Positions 30,526-32,020 of a stretch of DNA of 32,020 bases are shown piece by piece. The first letter of the stretch is position 1. The number at the start of each line of letters is the position of its first letter. The position numbers were made by a program, and so were the translations under genes. Under the pieces are notes generated by a model. It was not told where the DNA came from. It worked only from the letters and a program-made list of their open reading frames with translations, and ran no database searches. The stretch covers positions 272,983-305,002 of the forward strand of contig NW_003107593.1 in assembly GCF_000003605.2 (NCBI RefSeq), in the 5' to 3' direction. Origin of the DNA: Saccoglossus kowalevskii. Lineage: Eukaryota; Hemichordata; Enteropneusta; Harrimaniidae.

Positions 30526-31024
30526 TGCTGAATTGTTCGAGTTACGGACATTGAATTACGAAAACATCGAGTTACAAAAATGACCACGCCCATATTTCAG
30601 AAACCTCGCCCACTTTTACTAAACCACACACAAATTGTAACTCGATGTCGAATCAACAATTAATATATTTTTATTTTTGTTGAACGTCTACATTTAGTAA
30701 CTTGAACTTTACCAGTAATTAACAGTTGACAAACTTCGAGTTACAGGAAATATACATCTTTAAACGAAATAAAGCATCTACTAGTATATTGCCGGTAACT
30801 CGAAATCCGGTTAACTGTTATTTAAAGTTTCAGTCATTTAAAGTGGACGTTCAACAAAAATAAAAATATGTGTTGCCCGTAACTGGAAGTTCTGTTACTA
30901 GTAATTGTTAATTCGACATCGAGTTATAATTTAGGTGTAGTTTAGCAAAAGTGGGCGCGGTCACCTTTGTACCATTTTTTGATGTTTTAAGTAACTCAAC
31001 GTCCGCAACTCGAACAATTCAGCA
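30526..31024. mobile_element. ~500-bp foldback element, near-complete imperfect palindrome
   Basis: The left end TGCTGAATTGTTCGAGTTAC (30526) is answered by the right end, which read on the minus strand from 31024 is TGCTGAATTGTTCGAGTTGC. Matching continues inward through TAACTCGATGTCGAAT, TTTTTATTTTTGTTGAACGT and TTCGAGTTAC to the centre near 30775. The arms are thus about 240 bp each. The motif CGAGTTAC and its complement recur along both arms. No protein is encoded. Target duplication was not resolved. Confidence 0.8.
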
Positions 31025-31291
31025 CACCTAATGCGTTTAATTATAAAATACTTGAAGAGATTTTAAAGTGGCAACAAAAATACCTAGACTGACAGTGTAA
31101 CCATTATAGATCATCAGCGCTTTCATTCACTGCTTTCTTAAAAGCAGACCTGGACCACTCTCTTTCATGACCGTGGGAGCATCGAACCATTAAAAAGTTT
31201 TCGTCGATTTCAAATCCCACATGAGGTTAAAAAATAACAAGGAGTCCCCTGTAAGGTAGGCTGTGGAGTGTTTTTAAATTTCGTGTAAACA

Positions 31292-31378
31292 AACAATGTA
31301 TTTTACACGTGTTGTATACGACGCTATAAGTCCACGTAGAACATAGAACACCACGCGGCGCCGCAATCAGCGCCTATT
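31292..31378 (+). repeat. Relative of dispersed repeat at 6376 and 776
   Basis: AACAATGTATTTTACACG then TGTTGTATACG equals 6376-6405 with one change; the following ACACCACGCGGCGC and AGCGCCTATTGAGG match the 776-833 copy. Ends are not definable. Confidence 0.55.
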
Positions 31379-31544
31379 GAGGTAAGTGGATATTAAAACA
31401 TGGAATGGTTATATCACTCATTTTTTACCAGTACATAAGGTATATTAGGCTTTTTTGAGGATTGCAATATACATCTTTGTTTCTATTGATTTAATATTTG
31501 TACATGTCCCCATTCGAATGTCACATTTACTTCCGCAATGTGCT

Positions 31545-32020
31545 ACACATTGTATACCACACATTGCTACACGTTGTATGCCACACGGTGCTACACATTG
31601 TATACCACACGGTGCTACACATTGTATACCACACGGTGCTACACATTGTATACCACACGGTGCTACACATTGTTTACCGCACGGTGCTATACATTGTATA
31701 CCACACGGTGCTACACATTGTATACCAAATGGTGCTACACATTGTATACCACACATTGCTACACATTGTATACCACACGGTGCTACACATTGTATACCAC
31801 ACGGTGCTACACATTGTTTACCGCACGGTGCTATACATTGTATACCACACGGTGCTACACATTGTATACCAAATGGTGCTACACATTGTATACCACACAT
31901 TGCTACACATTGTATACCACACGGTGCTACACATTGTATACCACACGGTGCTACACATTGTTTACCGCACGGTGCTACACATTGTATACCACACATTGCT
32001 ACACATTGTATACCACACGG
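31545..32020 (-). repeat. 24-bp satellite with 144-bp higher-order period, open at right edge
   Basis: About 20 tandem units of the kind CTACACATTGTATACCACAC plus GGTG. The variant TTTACCGCAC recurs at 31673, 31817 and 31961, exactly 144 bp apart, so blocks of six units were copied together. One minus-strand frame reads as a Cys-rich octapeptide (CGIQCVAP), is open through the window edge, and ends after a unique tail at 31445. All three plus-strand frames of the consensus are also open, so openness alone does not show a gene. It is treated as satellite DNA; a repetitive Cys-rich protein remains possible. Confidence 0.85.

Noticed and set aside
1-32020. CRISPR array, tRNA, rRNA or prokaryotic operon
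   Set aside because: The tandem repeats lack unique spacers, no tRNA cloverleaf was recognised, and the genes have spliceosomal introns.

Overview
The window looks like nuclear DNA of an invertebrate animal, most likely marine. It is AT-rich and gene-poor, its genes are split by GT-AG introns, and the introns and intergenic spaces hold many miniature inverted-repeat elements, minisatellites and palindromes. It contains RIP-kinase-like, NHL, ZU5, UPA and Death domains, which are typical of animal signalling proteins. The species cannot be fixed from sequence alone. No rRNA, tRNA or prokaryotic feature was seen.

Two multi-exon genes, both on the minus strand, were rebuilt by matching splice sites and reading phase. 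Gene A (about 19.7 kb down to 1.47 kb) has a probable 5' UTR exon at 19425-19720 and a start codon at 18257. Six exons (18257-18082, 10694-10394, 8635-8472, 7662-7613, 5881-5726, 5294-5209) give exactly 311 codons of a RIPK/TKL-type kinase domain with phases matching at every junction. The last part (3096-1466) adds a polar linker and a six-blade NHL beta-propeller. The catalytic loop reads HGN instead of HRD, and DFG reads DFS, so it is probably a pseudokinase. A pseudokinase joined to an NHL propeller is the most unusual item here.

Gene B (27789 down to 23859) has five exons. They encode an unrecognised basic helical N-terminal region, a proline-rich hinge, then ZU5, UPA and Death domains, as in the cytoplasmic part of UNC5 and in UNC5CL-like proteins, with no signal peptide or membrane segment. 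It lies head-to-tail upstream of gene A. Both look like intracellular scaffold or death/innate-signalling proteins, but a functional link is only inferred.

Each gene has one frame break. Gene B lacks one base near 26400. Gene A changes frame between 2603 and 2449, through either a 128-nt intron or one missing base. Both fit a one-base deletion, which could be an assembly error or real decay.

The rest is repeats: three copies of a ~160-bp TTAA-flanked element (one nested in another element), an 87-bp TTAA palindrome with diverged relatives, a 212-bp TA-type element, a 585-bp element with ~78-bp inverted ends that splits a CACGTG-containing minisatellite, a ~500-bp near-complete foldback, a ~220-bp palindrome, an (AAAAC)n tract, a ~143-bp tandem repeat, and a 24-bp satellite with a 144-bp higher-order period running off the right edge.
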